NCBI RefSeq assembly: GCF_016862315.1
Contig: NZ_BOMS01000088.1
Span: 62,001-126,000 of the forward strand
Reading direction: 5' to 3'
DNA length: 64,000 nt
From: Actinoplanes palleronii
GTDB lineage: Bacteria; Actinomycetota; Actinomycetes; Mycobacteriales; Micromonosporaceae
Shown here: in pieces, positions 34,643-44,160 of the stretch
How positions within the stretch are numbered: position 1 is the stretch's first letter
Layout: every line of letters starts with the position of its first letter
The notes under the pieces: generated by a model
Seen by the model: only the letters and a program-made list of their open reading frames with translations
Told to the model about the DNA's origin: nothing
The model's database searches: none
Program-made: the position numbers and the translations under genes

Positions 34643-37402
34643 TCATACGTCCTCTGGTCGGTCGTCCCAGATGACGTCGCGGAGCTGGCCGCGCTGGGTG
34701 ATGCCCAGTTTGGGGAAGCTGCGGTAGAGGTGGGAGCTCACGGTCCGCGGGGACAGGTAAAGCTGTTCGGCGATTTGCGGGTTGGTCATGCCTTGGGCGG
34801 CCAGCCGCAGGACCTGCTGGGTGCGGGGCGAGAATCCGCCGAGGGTGTCACGTCGGGGTGCCGGTGCTGTGACACCGGTGGCCCGCAGTTCTTCGCGGCC
34901 ACGATCAGCCCACACGGCTGCCCCGAGGCGGTCGAAGATCTGGATCGCGGGGGTCAGCTGGGTTCGGCTGTCGGTGACGCGGCGCCGGCGCCGGAGCCAT
35001 TCGCCGTACTCGAGCCGGACCACGGCGTGTTCGAACGCCCACCGATCGGCGTCCGGCTGGCCGAGCGCGGCGTGAAAGTGCTGCTCGGCGTCGGCGGGCG
35101 ATCCGAGGTGGGCGTCCGCACGGTGCCACAGCTGCCGCAGCCGCGGGGAGGCGCCCTGGCCGGCGAGCCGTCGGATTCGCTGCGTGACGGTGCGTCCGAT
35201 ATCGCGCCGGTCGGTGCGGGCCGCCGCGACGGCGAAGTCACCCACGTAGTACGAGCATAGATGCGGGTGAACGGGGTTGCCGATGTCGTCGAAGAGCGGC
35301 CGCAAGGCTGTGTACGCGGATTCGTGGTCGCGCCGGGCGAGTGCGGTCAAGCCGGTCGCCCAGCGGGCGCGGACGGTGAACGCCTGGATCCGGGCGGCCA
35401 CGCTGTGGTTGAGGATCGGCTGCAGCAGCCGGTCGGCCTCGGCGGTGTCGCCCGAGGCTGCGGCCAGCGAGCCGAGCACGATTTGGGCGTTGGTGACCGA
35501 GATCTGCGCGGGCGCCTGCCGGGAGTCCTCGACGAGGGCGGCGGCGCCGGTCCGGGCCTCCGGCCATCGTCCGGCGTCGAACAGTGCCCAGGCCCGGTCG
35601 GCCGCGGCGGTGCCGGCCATGACCCGGGCGGCGTCGGCGCGGTCCGGGTGGGCGACGGCGTCGAGCAGGTTGATGGCGATCTCGGTGGCATCGACGCGCA
35701 TCGCGAGGGTCGCGGTCAGGTTCTGCTCGGCCGGGTCGCCGCGCAGCGCGGCGATCACCGACGGCAGCAGTGCGCGGGCGCTGTCGGCCTGACCGAAGGG
35801 ATCCAGCACCCAGCGGATCCACTGCTGATAGACGGTCAGCGGCGCTGAGGCCGGTGGGCAGACAGCCGCGAGCCGGCGGTGGTGGTCCGGACGGTTGGTG
35901 TAATAGGCGATGTGGGCTGCCACAGTCAGCAGGTAGAAGGCCTGATCGCCGGCGGGCAGCTGATCCGGCGACGCCGGCAGGACCTGCTCGAACGCCTGCT
36001 CCATGCGCAGCGTCATCGAGGCCGCTGTCCCGGCGAGCTGGTCGAGCCAGGCCTGCCCCACCGGGTCGTCGGTGAGGGTGGCGGCCCGGGCCGCCACGTC
36101 CTGAGCGCGGACGACGTCACCGGCGACGAACGCGACCACGGCGGCGACGCTGAGCCGCCGGCCCTGCTCGTGAAGATCCGGGCTGAGCTGGGCGGCGCGT
36201 TCGAGACCCGCGACGGCTTCGGTGAGAGCGCCGCGGAGTCGCGCGCGCTCGGACGCGGCTTCGAGCAATGCCGCGGTCTGTTCGTCGGGGCCGACGGCCG
36301 CTGCGGAGAGGTGACTGACGCGCCGGTCGCTGTCCTGTTCGACGCGGGCGAGGGCCAGGTGGACGGCGCGGCGCTCGGCGAACGGGGCTGCCCCGTAGAC
36401 AGCGGATGCGACGAGCGGATGCCGGAACTCCAGCCGCCCGTCGTGCAGCCGGATCAGGGCGGCCTGTTCGGCGGGCGCCCAGACCGCGTACGGCTCGGCG
36501 AGCGCGGCCGTCATCGTGGACAGATCCGCGGTGCCCGCCGCGGCGGCCGTCAGCAGCGCACGTCGCGTGGGTTCGGGCAGGCCGGCCAGCTGGGCGGCGA
36601 AGGCGTCCTCGACCCGGCGGCTGACAGGCGGCCCGTCGCCGGTCACCACCCGAGGCAGTTCGACGAGTGCCAGGGGGTTGCCGGCTGCCTGCTCCAGCAC
36701 CCGCGCCCGCAGCGATTCGGGCAGTACTACTGGCTGGCGGGACAACAGTTCCGCGCTGTCGGCCGGGCCGAGCGGTTCGATCCGGAAGCTGGGCAGTGCC
36801 CGTTGCAGGCCGGCCGGTACCCGATCGCCGCGTACGGCGGCGAGCAGTGCGATCGGTTCCCCTTCCAGCCGGCGTGCCAGGAACGCGAGGACGTCACAGC
36901 TGGCCGGGTCCATCCACTGCAGGTCATCAGCGAGCAGCAGGATGGGGCCGTCGTCGGCCAGCCGGGAGACCAGGCTCAGAAAGCCCAGCCGCAGCATCAT
37001 CGCGTCCGGTGGCTGGGCTTCGCCGCCGCCGGTGGCGGGCTCCGCCTCGCCGAAGGCGGCGCGGACAGCTGCCCGCTGAGCGTCGGCGAGCCCGTCGGCG
37101 AGTCGTAGCGCCGGCCCCAGCAGTTGGTGCAAGGCGGCGAACGGCAGACCGATCTCGCCCCGGTCGCCGCGACTGCGTAGCACCCGGCGCCCTTGGGCTC
37201 TGGCCTGGTCGGCGATGGCCTGCAGCAGCAGCGTTTTGCCGACTCCGGCGTCTCCGAGCAGGACGAGTGCCTGGCCCTCCGGTGATTCGGGAGCGAGTGC
37301 AGCGGTGATCAGGTCCAGCTCGCGTCGTCGGCCGATGGGCTCGCCGGCGACGTGCATAAGTCCGTCCATGGTTGCTGACGCTCCCGGTGCCGCCTTGATC
37401 AT
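34643..37402 (-). CDS. Large LuxR-family ATPase regulator (LAL type)
   Basis: 919 residues from the ATG at 37402; the ATG at 37369 is an alternative start. N-terminal P-loop ATPase: GRRRELDLITAAL, Walker A GDAGVGKTLLL, Walker B-like ILLLADDLQWMDPAS. A long helical TPR-like sensor region follows, and the C-terminus holds the LuxR HTH (GGFSPRTQQVLRLAAQGMTNPQIAEQLYLSPRTVSSHL). LAL regulators are signal-gated ATPases that activate nearby metabolism or antibiotic genes. It lies 25 bases behind the MoaF/SnoaL gene on the same strand, so the two are probably co-transcribed. Confidence 0.92.
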   Translation of the reverse strand: MIKAAPGASATMDGLMHVAGEPIGRRRELDLITAALAPESPEGQALVLLGDAGVGKTLLLQAIADQARAQGRRVLRSRGDRGEIGLPFAALHQLLGPALRLADGLADAQRAAVRAAFGEAEPATGGGEAQPPDAMMLRLGFLSLVSRLADDGPILLLADDLQWMDPASCDVLAFLARRLEGEPIALLAAVRGDRVPAGLQRALPSFRIEPLGPADSAELLSRQPVVLPESLRARVLEQAAGNPLALVELPRVVTGDGPPVSRRVEDAFAAQLAGLPEPTRRALLTAAAAGTADLSTMTAALAEPYAVWAPAEQAALIRLHDGRLEFRHPLVASAVYGAAPFAERRAVHLALARVEQDSDRRVSHLSAAAVGPDEQTAALLEAASERARLRGALTEAVAGLERAAQLSPDLHEQGRRLSVAAVVAFVAGDVVRAQDVAARAATLTDDPVGQAWLDQLAGTAASMTLRMEQAFEQVLPASPDQLPAGDQAFYLLTVAAHIAYYTNRPDHHRRLAAVCPPASAPLTVYQQWIRWVLDPFGQADSARALLPSVIAALRGDPAEQNLTATLAMRVDATEIAINLLDAVAHPDRADAARVMAGTAAADRAWALFDAGRWPEARTGAAALVEDSRQAPAQISVTNAQIVLGSLAAASGDTAEADRLLQPILNHSVAARIQAFTVRARWATGLTALARRDHESAYTALRPLFDDIGNPVHPHLCSYYVGDFAVAAARTDRRDIGRTVTQRIRRLAGQGASPRLRQLWHRADAHLGSPADAEQHFHAALGQPDADRWAFEHAVVRLEYGEWLRRRRRVTDSRTQLTPAIQIFDRLGAAVWADRGREELRATGVTAPAPRRDTLGGFSPRTQQVLRLAAQGMTNPQIAEQLYLSPRTVSSHLYRSFPKLGITQRGQLRDVIWDDRPEDV

Positions 37403-37427
37403 CTGAGCCCCAGCGTAGTGCCGAGAC

Positions 37428-38114
37428 TCAGAGCATCGGCCGGTCGCCTTCGGCACTGTCCGGCTGCGCGACGTTCCAGTGCTCGGCGATCCGGTTGCCC
37501 TCGAACCGGAAGAGGTCCACCACGATGATCGACGGTGCGCCGTCCGCGGTGAGTCGTCCGTGGGCCACGACCATGTCCCCTTCGGCGATCATCCGGACCG
37601 GCTCCCATCGACGGCCCACAGCGCTCATCGCGAATGCGCGTAGCCCCTCATGGCCGTCGGCGGGCAGGGCGTGGTCCCGGTGGCCCGGTGTCCAGTAGCG
37701 GTCCAGATCCGCGATCCGGCCGGCCAGCAGTTCTCGCATCGCCTGCCGGGCGATCTGCTTGCGCACCGTGGTGCCGGCACCGGGCGACGGCTCGGTGTCG
37801 TCCGTACGCCGCAGCGAGCCCGTCATGACCAGGCACCTCCCGTCCGGTAACGCCAGCGTGGCGCGCACCATCGCGTTCACGAAGTCCTGCATCTGCGTGA
37901 CCGTCGCACCTGCCCGGTTCTGCCAGGTGGTGAAGTACAGACCCGGCCGCACCTCGGCCATCGTGACGTCGACTCGTTCCCGTTGCCCGGCGACCGCGAT
38001 GCCGCCGCCCTCCAGAACGGTGACGGTAAGCGCTGAGGCCGACTCGAAGTCGAGCAGCAGGACCAGTTCCCCCAGATCGCTAACGTACTGATGGCCGAAA
38101 ACGGCGTCGGGCAC
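37428..38114 (-). CDS. MoaF-like/SnoaL-like fusion protein
   Basis: 228 residues from the GTG at 38114, chosen because GGAG sits seven bases upstream (a TTG at 38129 lies within that site). Residues 1-105 resemble a MoaF N-terminal calycin barrel (FGHQYVSDLGELVLLLDFES, EVRPGLYFTTWQNRAGATVTQMQDF); residues about 118-228 are a SnoaL/NTF2 domain (RQAMRELLAGRIADLDRYWTPGHRDH, VDLFRFEGNRIAEHWNV). Both modules bind small hydrophobic ligands. First gene of an operon with the LAL regulator; divergent from the hydrolase pair, with the 18-bp inverted repeat between them. Confidence 0.82.
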   Translation of the reverse strand: MPDAVFGHQYVSDLGELVLLLDFESASALTVTVLEGGGIAVAGQRERVDVTMAEVRPGLYFTTWQNRAGATVTQMQDFVNAMVRATLALPDGRCLVMTGSLRRTDDTEPSPGAGTTVRKQIARQAMRELLAGRIADLDRYWTPGHRDHALPADGHEGLRAFAMSAVGRRWEPVRMIAEGDMVVAHGRLTADGAPSIIVVDLFRFEGNRIAEHWNVAQPDSAEGDRPML

Positions 38115-38170
38115 GGCAGCTCCGTTCAAGAGTGGGGAGCCTCAGCCTCGCCGAGACGCGACCGCCGCGC

Positions 38171-38223
38171 ACCCGACGACTGACTGCATTCCGCGCCGCG
38201 ACAGGTGCAGTCAGTCGTCGGGT
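38171..38223. repeat. Perfect 18-bp inverted repeat in a divergent promoter
   Basis: Left arm ACCCGACGACTGACTGCA (38171-38188), right arm its exact complement (38206-38223), separated by 17 bases. It sits between the MoaF/SnoaL gene (minus) and the alpha/beta hydrolase pair (plus), 34 bases before the hydrolase ATG. Candidate operator for a dimeric regulator, perhaps the LAL protein, or a stable leader hairpin. Confidence 0.75.
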
Positions 38224-38256
38224 TCCAAGAAGCCGTCACCTTTCTAGCGTTGATCT

Positions 38257-39093
38257 ATGCAAAACACGTCAGACCTTGCTCAGATCGAACAGGCCAACTC
38301 TTCCGGTCTCCAGCCGGTCGTCTTCGTTCATGGACTCTGGCTGCTGCAGAGCAGCTGGGACCGGTGGGCCCAGTTGTTCGCCGAGGCCGGCTACGCCCCG
38401 GTGGCCCTGTCCTGGCCGGACGACCCGGACACCGTCGCCGAGGCCAACGCCCACCCGGAGATCATGGCCAACAAGACCATCGGGCAGATCGCCGACCACC
38501 TGGCCGGCCTGATCGGCAAACTCGACTGCAAGCCCGCGATTGTCGGCCACTCCTTCGGCGGGCTGCTCACCCAGATCCTCGCCGGCCGGGGCCTGGGCGT
38601 GGCCGCGGTGGCGATCAGCCCGGCGCCGTTCCGCGGCGTGCTGCCGCTGCCGCTGTCCGCACTGCGCTCCTCGGCCCCGGTACTGACCAACCCGGCCAAC
38701 GTCCACCGAGCGGTCCCGTTGACCTACGAGCAGTTCCGCTACGCATTCGGCAACGCGGTCAGCGAGGACGAGGCCAAGGAGCTGTATACGACGTATGCCG
38801 TGCCCGCGCCCGGCGCACCGCTGTTCCAGGCTGCCACCGCGAACTTCAACCCCTGGACCGAGGCCAAGGTCGACACCGCCAACCCCGACCGTGGGCCGCT
38901 GCTGGTCGTCTCCGGCGAGTTCGACCACACCGTGCCGTGGGCGATCGCCAACGCCTCCTACAAGCAGCAGGCGCACAACCCGGGCCTGACCGAGATCGTC
39001 CGCATCCCGGACCGTGGCCACGCGCTGACCATCGACGCCGGCTGGCGGGAAGTTGCCGGTACCGCCCTGCAGTTCATTCAGCGCTTCGTCTGA
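38257..39093 (+). CDS. Alpha/beta hydrolase (lipase/esterase-like)
   Basis: 278 residues. Oxyanion region VVFVHGLWLLQSSWDRW, nucleophile elbow GHSFGG, Asp in VVSGEFDHTVP and catalytic His in PDRGHALTID complete the triad. No signal peptide. Thirty bases upstream of a second alpha/beta hydrolase of a different subfamily, so the two form an operon. Generic esterase/lactonase activity is likely, the substrate unknown. Confidence 0.88.
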   Translation: MQNTSDLAQIEQANSSGLQPVVFVHGLWLLQSSWDRWAQLFAEAGYAPVALSWPDDPDTVAEANAHPEIMANKTIGQIADHLAGLIGKLDCKPAIVGHSFGGLLTQILAGRGLGVAAVAISPAPFRGVLPLPLSALRSSAPVLTNPANVHRAVPLTYEQFRYAFGNAVSEDEAKELYTTYAVPAPGAPLFQAATANFNPWTEAKVDTANPDRGPLLVVSGEFDHTVPWAIANASYKQQAHNPGLTEIVRIPDRGHALTIDAGWREVAGTALQFIQRFV

Positions 39094-39123
39094 CCATCCT
39101 CCCTGCCCGGACAAGGAACCCGC

Positions 39124-39945
39124 ATGCCCTCGATAACCCTCAAAGACGGCGCTACCAAGTTCTACAAGGACTGGGGCGCCGGACAGCCCGTCGTGTTCAG
39201 CCACGGCTGGCCGCTCAACGCCGACGCCTGGGAGAACCAGGTCAACCTGGTCGCCGAACACGGCTACCGGGCGATTTCGCACGACCGCCGCAGCCACGGC
39301 CGCTCCAGCCAGGAGTGGAACGGCAACCACATGGACCAGTACGCCGACGACCTCGCCGAACTGCTCGACCACCTCGACGTTCGAGACGCCGTCCTGATCG
39401 GGCACTCCACCGGGGGCGGCGAAGTCGCCCGCTACCTCGGGCGGCACGGCACCGGCCGGGTCGTCAAGGCGGTACTGCTCGGCGCCGTGCCCCCGCAGAT
39501 GCTCAAAACCGAGGCGAACCCGCTCGGCCTGCCGATCGACGCTTTCGACGCGATCCGCGCCGGCGTAACCGCCGACCGGTCCCAGTTCTACCGCGACCTC
39601 AGCCTCGCCTTCTACGGCTTCAACCGCGCCGGCGCGAAGGTCTCCGAAGGCAAACGCGAGGAGTTCTGGCTGCAGAGCATGCAGGTGGGCCTCAAAGGCG
39701 CCCTCGACTGCATTGCAGCGTTCGCCGAGACCGACTTCACCGAGGACCTCAAGAAGATCGACATCCCCGTCCTGGTCGCCCATGGCGACGACGACCAGAT
39801 CGTCCCGATCCAGGCCTCCGCCCTCGAATCGATCAAACTACTCCCGAACGGCACCCTCAAGATCTACCCCGACGCACCCCACGGCCTGGTCGGCGACTTC
39901 GAACAGGCCTTCAACACCGACCTGCTCGATTTTCTCAAGAACTGA
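39124..39945 (+). CDS. Alpha/beta hydrolase (arylesterase/non-haem chloroperoxidase-like)
   Basis: 273 residues, with the tight motif set of the chloroperoxidase/arylesterase group: VVFSHGWPLNADAWENQ, ISHDRRSHGRSSQ, nucleophile elbow GHSTGGGEVARYLGRHG, Asp in VAHGDDDQIVP, His in PDAPHGLVGD. These enzymes hydrolyse aryl or lactone esters and can perhydrolyse in vitro. RBS AAGGAA precedes the ATG. The strong hairpin at 39955 ends the two-gene operon. Confidence 0.9.
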   Translation: MPSITLKDGATKFYKDWGAGQPVVFSHGWPLNADAWENQVNLVAEHGYRAISHDRRSHGRSSQEWNGNHMDQYADDLAELLDHLDVRDAVLIGHSTGGGEVARYLGRHGTGRVVKAVLLGAVPPQMLKTEANPLGLPIDAFDAIRAGVTADRSQFYRDLSLAFYGFNRAGAKVSEGKREEFWLQSMQVGLKGALDCIAAFAETDFTEDLKKIDIPVLVAHGDDDQIVPIQASALESIKLLPNGTLKIYPDAPHGLVGDFEQAFNTDLLDFLKN

Positions 39946-39954
39946 TCTACCCGG

Positions 39955-39991
39955 TCGATGCCCGCGTCCGGCTATCGGACGCGGGCATCGA
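39955..39991 (+). terminator. Strong factor-independent-like terminator
   Basis: Perfect 16-bp stem TCGATGCCCGCGTCCG/CGGACGCGGGCATCGA with loop GCTAT, nine bases after the arylesterase stop; followed by ACACGTTTGT, a weak T run. Confidence 0.8.
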
Positions 39992-40083
39992 CACGTTTGT
40001 CGCAAACCGACTGGGGAGTCGGCCGAAGGATGTCATCGACAATGAGGCTGACGTATTGGCGAACGTCTGTTTGTATGTCCTCC

Positions 40084-40693
40084 ATGCAGATCGGAGTGCC
40101 GCGGCTGGCGATCGATTACGGCACCGCCTGCACCCGCACGGTCGTGGTCACGCCCGGGCAGTCCTGGCAGCCGTTTCTGATCGACGGGAATGCGGAGCCG
40201 TCCAGTGCCGCCCACGTCGACGCGCACGGGCGGATCACCGTGGGCAGTGCCGCCTGGCGGCTGGCGGCCGTCGATCCGGACGGGTTCGTCGGGGCGCCGC
40301 TGGCCGAGGGGACCGGGACCGTCAGTTGGCACGGGCGTGACGTCGAGGTCGGTGACCTGGTCGCCGCGACCCTGCTCATGGTCAGCGAGGAAGTGATCCG
40401 GCTGCTCGGCGCGGTGCCCGCGACGTACGGATGACCGTGCCCGCCGGGTGAGGGCCGCGCCGACGCACCTGGCTGCGCCGGGCCGCTCACCAGGCCGGGC
40501 TCGGGCTGCCGCAGATGGTCGAGGCGCCGGTCGCGGCGACCGGGCAGCGGCTGCTCGACGGGGAACAGCTGCCGGTCGGGGCGTTCGTACTGGTCTGTGA
40601 TACGGGTGCGACGACGGAGGCGAGCGAGCTGCGGCGCGGCCCGCGCGGGTTCGAAGTGCTCTCCACGGTGCACGCCGCGGACGTAGGTGAGCT
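40084..40693 (+). pseudogene. Hsp70-like ATPase relic (frameshift plus nonsense)
   Basis: Frame 1 from the ATG at 40084 encodes an Hsp70/actin-fold start: RLAIDYGTACTRTVVVTP (phosphate-1 loop), VDLVAATLLMVSEEVIRLLGAVPATYG, then a TGA at 40432. The homology resumes in another frame at 40431 (MTVPAG, TGA at 40449, GPRRRTWLRRAAHQAGLGLPQMVEAPVAATG), as expected if one base was lost near 40430 and a TGG became TGA. The ATPase reading continues to about 40690 (VLVCDTGATTEASELRRGPRGFEVLSTVHAAD) and then switches to BTAD-like sequence. More than half of the chaperone is gone. Confidence 0.7.
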
Positions 40694-41078
40694 GATCCGG
40701 CATGAGCACAGCCGGTACCGGCTGACCGAGGCGGTGGACGTCGACGTATGTCAGCTGCAGGCCGCGATCGCCGGGGTGCAGCGCGCGATCACGACGGCGG
40801 AGCGGCTGCGAGCGCAGCAGGTGGTCGTGGACGGGTATGCGGGGGAGTTGGCCGCCGGCTACGACTGGCCGTGGATCGTGCCGGCGCGCGAGACGATTCG
40901 GCGCGAGGCCCTGACCGGGTACGTTGATCTCGCTGACGGCGCGGAGCCCGGCGCGGCGGTCGACCTGTTGCGGGCGGCGATGGCCGTCGATCCGCAGAAC
41001 ACGATGGTGCGCGCGCGGACGATCCCGGTCCTGTCGGAGCTCGGCGACGAGTCAGCGGTGCGCGCGTTGCAGCAGTAA
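40690..41078 (+). pseudogene. BTAD-domain fragment fused behind the Hsp70 relic
   Basis: In frame with the Hsp70 remnant, residues from HSRYRLTEAVDVDVCQLQ onward match the BTAD (bacterial transcriptional activator domain) of SARP-like regulators: GYAGELAAGYDWPWIVPARETIRREALTGYVDLA, then AAVDLLRAAMAVDPQNTMVRARTIPVLSELGDESAVRAL. No HTH precedes it. It is the part of the family that is missing from the relic at 33008-33415. The junction suggests a deletion or recombination that joined two broken genes. Confidence 0.55.
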
Positions 41079-41081
41079 GTC

Positions 41082-43811
41082 GTGTTGCCCCTGCACGTTC
41101 ACGTCGTGCTGCTGGAACTCCATCAGTGGACTCGCGCGACGCCGTACGCGATCGGGGACCCCACCCCGTGGTATGCCAGCTCCCTGTCCGGAACCGGCCC
41201 GGCTCAGGTTGCAGCCGCGGTAGCCGATCGTGACAGCGTGCGGACCGTCGCGAGCAGGGTCTGGGCCGGGGTGAGGTCGGCGGCGGCGCTGGCAATCCTG
41301 GTGGCTCTCGGCTGTGCCGGCTTGTCGGTAGGGGTGGGGGCAGTGGTCGCACGAAGCCAGCACGACGCGGCCGAACAGCAACTCGCTCGCCGGACCAGCC
41401 TCGTCGTGGAGGCGGTGTCGGGCGAAACGCGCCGTTACGTGGACACGCTCCGCACCGTCGCGGCGGCGGCCGGGGCATTCACTACGCTCACCGCGTCGAA
41501 GTTCGCCCAGGCAACACAGCCGCTGGAGCAGATGCGCCTGGCGGGGGCCACGTCCATCGTGTTCCTCGTACCGGTCACGGACGCGGAGCTGACCTCGGTG
41601 CAGGCGCTGTGGCGATCCCGGGGTGTGCCGGGACTGACGCTCCTGCCTTCGGGCGCTGCCCGTCAGCACATCTTCTCGGTGCTCAACAATCCGTTGGATG
41701 CGATGACCACGCCCCGTTCCGGTGTGGACATCACACAGGCGCCGGCGCCGACCCAGGCGTTGGCCGAGGCCCGGCGCACCGGGCAGGTCACCATCTCGAC
41801 GCCTTATCAGTTGATCATCGATCAGGGTCTGCCGCCTGAGCGGCGCCAGCCGTCGTTCTCGCTGACCGCCCCGGTTCACGGACCACCCGACGCCCAGGGA
41901 GACCGCCCGTTTCTCGGCTGGGTGCTGATGGGCGTGCGGGGGCGTGACTTCGTCGGCGCCACCTTGGACCGGGAATCGCAGAACCTGCTCGACGTGACGC
42001 TGCGCGCGCAGAACGCCGCCGGCGTCGATGTTCTCGTCGCCACCCAGCGTGCCAGCATGTCCGGACCCCGCGACCTTGCGAACAACGTTGACGTGCGGGT
42101 GGCCGACCGCAGCTGGCAACTGCGCGTTCAAGCGTCAGCCGGTGGGCTACCCGGTGGGACCACCAACCTGCCCCGCCTCGTGGAAGGCGTCGGTATCGTG
42201 GTCGGCCTGCTGCTGGCCGGTCTGGTGTGGGTCCTGGCCACCGGTCGCGCCCGCGCCCGGGGACTGGTCGCTCGCGCCACCCGAGACCTGACCGCGGCGG
42301 AAACCGCCGCCCGCCGCCAGGCAAACCTGCTCGCCACGATTCTGGACAGCATCAGCGACGGAGTCGTGGTCGCCGACGCCGACGGGGCATATCTGCTGCG
42401 CAACCCCGCCGCGCGGGTCATTGTCGGCGTCGGTACCGAACTCGGCAACACGCAGCGTCCGGCGGCGCATTTCGGTGCATACCGGTTGGACGGTCAGGAA
42501 GCCTTTTCGAACGCCGAACTACCGCTGGTGCGGGCCCGGGCCGGCGAATCCACCGAGCAGATCGAGATGGTTCTCCGCAACCCTGCGCACCCTGACGGCA
42601 TCGTGGTCACCGTCTCCGCCCGTCCCATGCCAACCGACGACGGTCGCACCGGTGCGGTGGCAGTGTTCCACGACATCACCGACCGCAAAGCCGCTGAGAT
42701 CGCACTGTGCGCCGCCCGCGACGATCTCGCCGGCCAGAAGGCATACCTGACCCAGATCCTCGACGCCATCGACGTCGCCGTCCTCGCCTGCGACACCACC
42801 GGCACGATCGTGCAGTCCAACCGCATCGCCCGCCAGAACCTGATGTCCGGCGACGGGCCGAGCACCATCGCCGACGCTGTCGCCCGGGCCGGAATACGCG
42901 GTAGTGACGGCGCGCTGATCGCCGTTGAGGACATCCCCCTGATGCGTGCCCTGGCCGGAGAACAGGTCGACGGCGCCGAATTGACGCTGCCGCTGCCCGG
43001 CGGCGTCCGGCGGATCCTGCTGGTGGATGCCCGGCCGCTGCACGACGCGTGTGGGCACATCATCGGCGCGGTCGCATCCTCCTACGAGGTCACCGCCCAA
43101 CGGGAACGCGAAGCCGACTTGCAGGCGTTCGCCGGCGTGGTCGCCCACGACCTGAACGCGCCCCTGGCCGCCATCGCCGGGTTCGTCGACATCCTCACCG
43201 AGGACCTCACCGACGGCGTTGATCCGGTGTCGCTGGCAGCCACCCTGTCCCGGGTCGCCAGCGCGGTGCAACGCATGCGCCGGCTCATCGAGGACCTGCT
43301 GTCCTATGCCACCGCCCGTGACCGGCGTCTGAACCGCGAACCGGTCGACCTGGACGCCCTCGTCGCCGAGGTCATCACCGAACGCACCGCGCATCTGCGC
43401 GTCGCGCCCGGCGCCCGGCGCGATCAGTTTCCCCACATCGTCGCGGCGCCGCTGCCGATCGTCGACGTGGACAAGGCGATGACCCGCCAGTTGCTGGACA
43501 ACCTCATCGGCAACGCCATCAAGTACACGCCGGCCGGAGAACCGGCGCGCATCAACGTCTCTGCCGAACCCGATGGTGAGGGCTGGACCCGGGTGCAGAT
43601 CGCCGACCGTGGTATCGGCATTCCCATCAACGACCAACCCCACGTGTTCACCTCTTTCCACCGTGCCGCCGCCCACACCAACTACACCGGCACCGGCCTC
43701 GGACTGGCGATCTGCCACCGCGTCGTCAACCGGCACGGCGGCACTATCACCGCCACCGACAACCCCGGCGGCGGGACCCGCATCCAGTTCACCCTGCCCA
43801 CCACTTCGTGA
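41082..43811 (+). CDS. Membrane sensor histidine kinase (CHASE-like, PAS, HisKA)
   Basis: 909 residues if started at the GTG at 41082; no ribosome site is clear and the true start may lie later (GTG 41238), just before TM1 (SAAALAILVALGCAGLSVGVG). TM1 and TM2 (VEGVGIVVGLLLAGLVWVLA, about 370-390) bracket a roughly 290-residue CHASE-like external domain with TSIVFLVPVTDAE and PFLGWVLMGVRG. Two PAS domains follow, then HisKA FAGVVAHDLNAPLAAIAGF, and ATPase motifs LLDNLIGNAIKYT, DRGIGIP, GTGLGLAICHRVVNRHGG. CHASE domains sense small extracellular ligands. No adjacent response regulator. Confidence 0.88.
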   Translation: MLPLHVHVVLLELHQWTRATPYAIGDPTPWYASSLSGTGPAQVAAAVADRDSVRTVASRVWAGVRSAAALAILVALGCAGLSVGVGAVVARSQHDAAEQQLARRTSLVVEAVSGETRRYVDTLRTVAAAAGAFTTLTASKFAQATQPLEQMRLAGATSIVFLVPVTDAELTSVQALWRSRGVPGLTLLPSGAARQHIFSVLNNPLDAMTTPRSGVDITQAPAPTQALAEARRTGQVTISTPYQLIIDQGLPPERRQPSFSLTAPVHGPPDAQGDRPFLGWVLMGVRGRDFVGATLDRESQNLLDVTLRAQNAAGVDVLVATQRASMSGPRDLANNVDVRVADRSWQLRVQASAGGLPGGTTNLPRLVEGVGIVVGLLLAGLVWVLATGRARARGLVARATRDLTAAETAARRQANLLATILDSISDGVVVADADGAYLLRNPAARVIVGVGTELGNTQRPAAHFGAYRLDGQEAFSNAELPLVRARAGESTEQIEMVLRNPAHPDGIVVTVSARPMPTDDGRTGAVAVFHDITDRKAAEIALCAARDDLAGQKAYLTQILDAIDVAVLACDTTGTIVQSNRIARQNLMSGDGPSTIADAVARAGIRGSDGALIAVEDIPLMRALAGEQVDGAELTLPLPGGVRRILLVDARPLHDACGHIIGAVASSYEVTAQREREADLQAFAGVVAHDLNAPLAAIAGFVDILTEDLTDGVDPVSLAATLSRVASAVQRMRRLIEDLLSYATARDRRLNREPVDLDALVAEVITERTAHLRVAPGARRDQFPHIVAAPLPIVDVDKAMTRQLLDNLIGNAIKYTPAGEPARINVSAEPDGEGWTRVQIADRGIGIPINDQPHVFTSFHRAAAHTNYTGTGLGLAICHRVVNRHGGTITATDNPGGGTRIQFTLPTTS

Positions 43812-44160
43812 CGGGCCGGCTCCGAGGCGCCGTCCGGGCAGAGGCCGTCCGCAAAGGCCGACGGTCCGCGACTCATCTACCGGGGCCGACAACAGGTGGC
43901 CGACCTGGCCGGCAAGGACGGCAGATCTGGGCTCCCGGGGACTACAACCTACTGAAGGTGATTTCTCCCAGGGTGCCGTGTCCGGGGCTGACGGGGCCAT
44001 CAAGTCTGTTCCGCCCCGGGTTTGATGGAGACATCAAACTCGGGGCTTGACAATTCACCGGGTCGTACGGTTGCGGCGGATCAGCAGCCTGAGATGCACA
44101 GCGCGCTGGTCAGCCGCGCCCGGGTGGCCCTGGCCGGCTGATCGACATGTTCGGACTTAC
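43812..44160. other. Intergenic region before the toxin relic
   Basis: About 350 bases holding the 14-bp-stem hairpin at 44014-44045 and otherwise no supported gene. Open frames cross it on both strands without ribosome sites or domain similarity. GC content begins to fall near its right end. Confidence 0.5.
44014..44045. terminator. Strong hairpin, possible terminator
   Basis: CCCCGGGTTTGATG paired with CATCAAACTCGGGG (14 bp, one G-T wobble) around a GAGA loop, 203 bases past the kinase stop and just before the low-GC toxin relic. No T tract. It may instead mark the edge of an acquired segment. Confidence 0.55.
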
